This document shows positions 63,164 to 64,000 of a stretch of DNA of 64,000 bases, in pieces. Both the position numbers and the translations under genes were made by a program. The DNA is from Salinarimonas rosea DSM 21201. Its GTDB lineage: Bacteria; Pseudomonadota; Alphaproteobacteria; Rhizobiales; Beijerinckiaceae. Numbering within the stretch: the first letter of the stretch is position 1; each line of letters begins with the position of its first letter. The stretch is from contig NZ_KE386841.1 in NCBI RefSeq assembly GCF_000429045.1, positions 225,666-289,665 of the forward strand, given 5' to 3'. The notes below the pieces were generated by a model. That model was not told where the DNA came from and did not search any database. It saw only the letters and a list, made by a program, of their open reading frames with translations.

Positions 63164-63760
63164 TCAGATCGCGACCGTCTCCTTGTAGGCCGTCTGCCAG
63201 CCCCAGGCGCCCGAGCCGTAGCCGCGGGTGACCACGCGCTCGCGGTAGATCTCGGCGATGATCTCGCCGTCGCCGGCCAGAAGCGCCTTGGTCGAGCACA
63301 TCTCGGCGCAGATCGGCAGCTTGCCCTCGGCCAGACGGTTGGCGCCGTACTTCTCGTACTCCGCCATCGTCACGTCCGCCTCGGGGCCGCCCGCGCAGTA
63401 GGTGCACTTGTCCATCTTGCCGCGCGAGCCGAAGTTGCCGACGCGCGGATATTGCGGCGCGCCGAACGGGCAGGCGTAGAAGCAGTAGCCGCAGCCGATG
63501 CACAGGTCCTTCGAGTGCAGCACCACGGCGTCCACCGTCGTGTAGAAGCAGTCGACCGGGCACACGGCCGCGCAGGGCGCGTCCGTGCAGTGCATGCAGG
63601 CCATCGAGATCGAGCGCTCGCCGGGCGTGCCGTCGTTGATGGTGACGACGCGCCGGCGGTTGATGCCCCACGGCACCTCGTGCTCGTTCTTGCAGGCGGT
63701 GACGCAGGCGTTGCACTCGATGCAGCGGTCCGCGTCGCAGAGGAACTTCATCCGAGCCAT
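63164..63760 (-). CDS. fdoH: Formate dehydrogenase iron-sulfur subunit (beta)
   Basis: A 198-residue electron-transfer protein with four ferredoxin-type cysteine groups for [4Fe-4S] clusters: CIECNACVTAC, CMHCTDAPCAAVC, CIGCGYCFYAC and CTYC with a later C in ICAEMC. It carries electrons from the molybdenum subunit to cytochrome b. ATG 63760 has GAGGGA 8 bases upstream; ATG 63751 is less likely. No C-terminal membrane anchor is present, so it is shorter than E. coli FdnH. Confidence 0.93.
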   Translation of the reverse strand: MARMKFLCDADRCIECNACVTACKNEHEVPWGINRRRVVTINDGTPGERSISMACMHCTDAPCAAVCPVDCFYTTVDAVVLHSKDLCIGCGYCFYACPFGAPQYPRVGNFGSRGKMDKCTYCAGGPEADVTMAEYEKYGANRLAEGKLPICAEMCSTKALLAGDGEIIAEIYRERVVTRGYGSGAWGWQTAYKETVAI

Positions 63761-63776
63761 TGTCGCTATCCCTCGT

Positions 63777-64000
63777 TCACGCGGCCGCGATCTGGCACAG
63801 GGTGACCTTCGTCTCCTGCATGCCGGTCACGGGGTCGTAGCCGTAGGTGGTCACGGTGTTCACGGACTCGCCGAGCACGATCGGGTCGGTGCCCTGCGGG
63901 TACTTCGCGCGCTGGTCGACGCCCTGGAACCACCCGGCGAAGTGGAAGGGCATGAACGCGACGCCGCGTCCCACCCGCTCCGTGACGAGGGCCTTGACCC
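63777..64000 (-). CDS. fdoG: Formate dehydrogenase alpha subunit, C-terminal end (partial)
   Basis: The final 74 residues of the molybdopterin-containing catalytic subunit; the gene runs off the right edge. VKALVTERVGRGVAFMPFHF, then SVNTVTTYGYDPVTGMQETK and VTLCQIA, match the molydopterin-dinucleotide-binding C-terminal domain of FdoG/FdhA. It is 16 bases upstream of the beta subunit gene. Confidence 0.88.
   Translation of the reverse strand, partial: VKALVTERVGRGVAFMPFHFAGWFQGVDQRAKYPQGTDPIVLGESVNTVTTYGYDPVTGMQETKVTLCQIAAA

Noticed and set aside
1-64000. CRISPR arrays, tRNA or rRNA genes, insertion sequences and prophage genes
   Set aside because: I looked for repeat-spacer patterns, cloverleaf-like intergenic sequence, transposase motifs and phage genes and saw none. 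Without a covariance search, a small RNA gene could still be missed.

Overview
This window is very GC-rich (roughly 70% by eye) chromosomal DNA with dense, tightly packed genes, many ATGA, GTGA or TGATG overlaps, and no phage, insertion sequence, CRISPR, tRNA or rRNA. The gene families point to an alphaproteobacterium of the order Hyphomicrobiales (Rhizobiales). The main markers are SspB-alpha, CpdR, DUF2093, DUF4170, a DUF6101-type protein, the lpxK-waaA-DUF374-DUF4170-cysQ order, PurS/PurQ, CtrA-like boxes and an fdoGHI formate dehydrogenase. A relative of Methylobacteriaceae or Salinarimonadaceae is my guess; this is inference, not proof.

Layout. 1-4.5 kb: a cut-off gene, the ClpXP adaptor sspB, a periplasmic multicopper oxidase and a double-hotdog MaoC protein. 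4.5-9.7 kb: a cyanide-insensitive-type cytochrome bd oxidase (cioAB plus a DUF2474 microprotein), a membrane-anchored phospholipase D protein and a lipoprotein. 9.8-11.5 kb: purS-purQ and a plsC acyltransferase. 11.5-16.1 kb: a DUF218 protein, ftsX-ftsE, a zinc-ribbon membrane protein, hpt and cpdR. 16.2-21.8 kb: a small unknown, malonyl-CoA decarboxylase, a YbhN-like membrane protein coupled to PhoR, and a zinc peptidase-like protein. 21.8-28.2 kb: one nucleoside uptake and salvage operon (two ABC permeases, cdd, punA, deoC, deoA, a GhrA-like dehydrogenase). 28.4-33.5 kb: leucyl aminopeptidase, a TadD-like lipoprotein, a GNAT protein, two small membrane proteins and a BrnT/BrnA toxin-antitoxin pair. 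33.6-38.7 kb: argD-argF-hslO, then going upstream a 34-residue microprotein, an HD phosphohydrolase, a queuosine-precursor transporter and rpmB. 39-46.5 kb: DUF3108, hrcA, DUF2093, and lpxK-waaA-DUF374-DUF4170-cysQ. 46-51 kb: a DUF6101-type protein, a GAF-PAS-GGDEF-EAL enzyme, serA and an L,D-transpeptidase. 51-60.3 kb: the first part of the dcw cluster, mraZ-rsmH-ftsL-ftsI-murE-murF-mraY-murD. 60.7-64 kb: deoB and the 3' end of fdoGHI.

How they fit together. The window is mainly core housekeeping: envelope and division (dcw, ftsEX, L,D-transpeptidase, LPS core and Kdo), nucleotide synthesis and salvage (purSQ, hpt, cdd, punA, deoA, deoC, deoB), respiration (cio oxidase, formate dehydrogenase) and regulated proteolysis and cell cycle (SspB, CpdR, CtrA-like boxes). 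I found no clearly new system. The best leads are: an mraZ promoter overlaid by 10-bp-phased TGGG repeats; a nucleoside ABC operon with two permeases but no adjacent ATPase or binding protein; a YbhN-like protein translationally coupled to PhoR; acidic low-complexity N-terminal extensions on both FtsE and FtsX; CtrA-like boxes upstream of tadD and the L,D-transpeptidase; and a highly structured rpmB upstream region.
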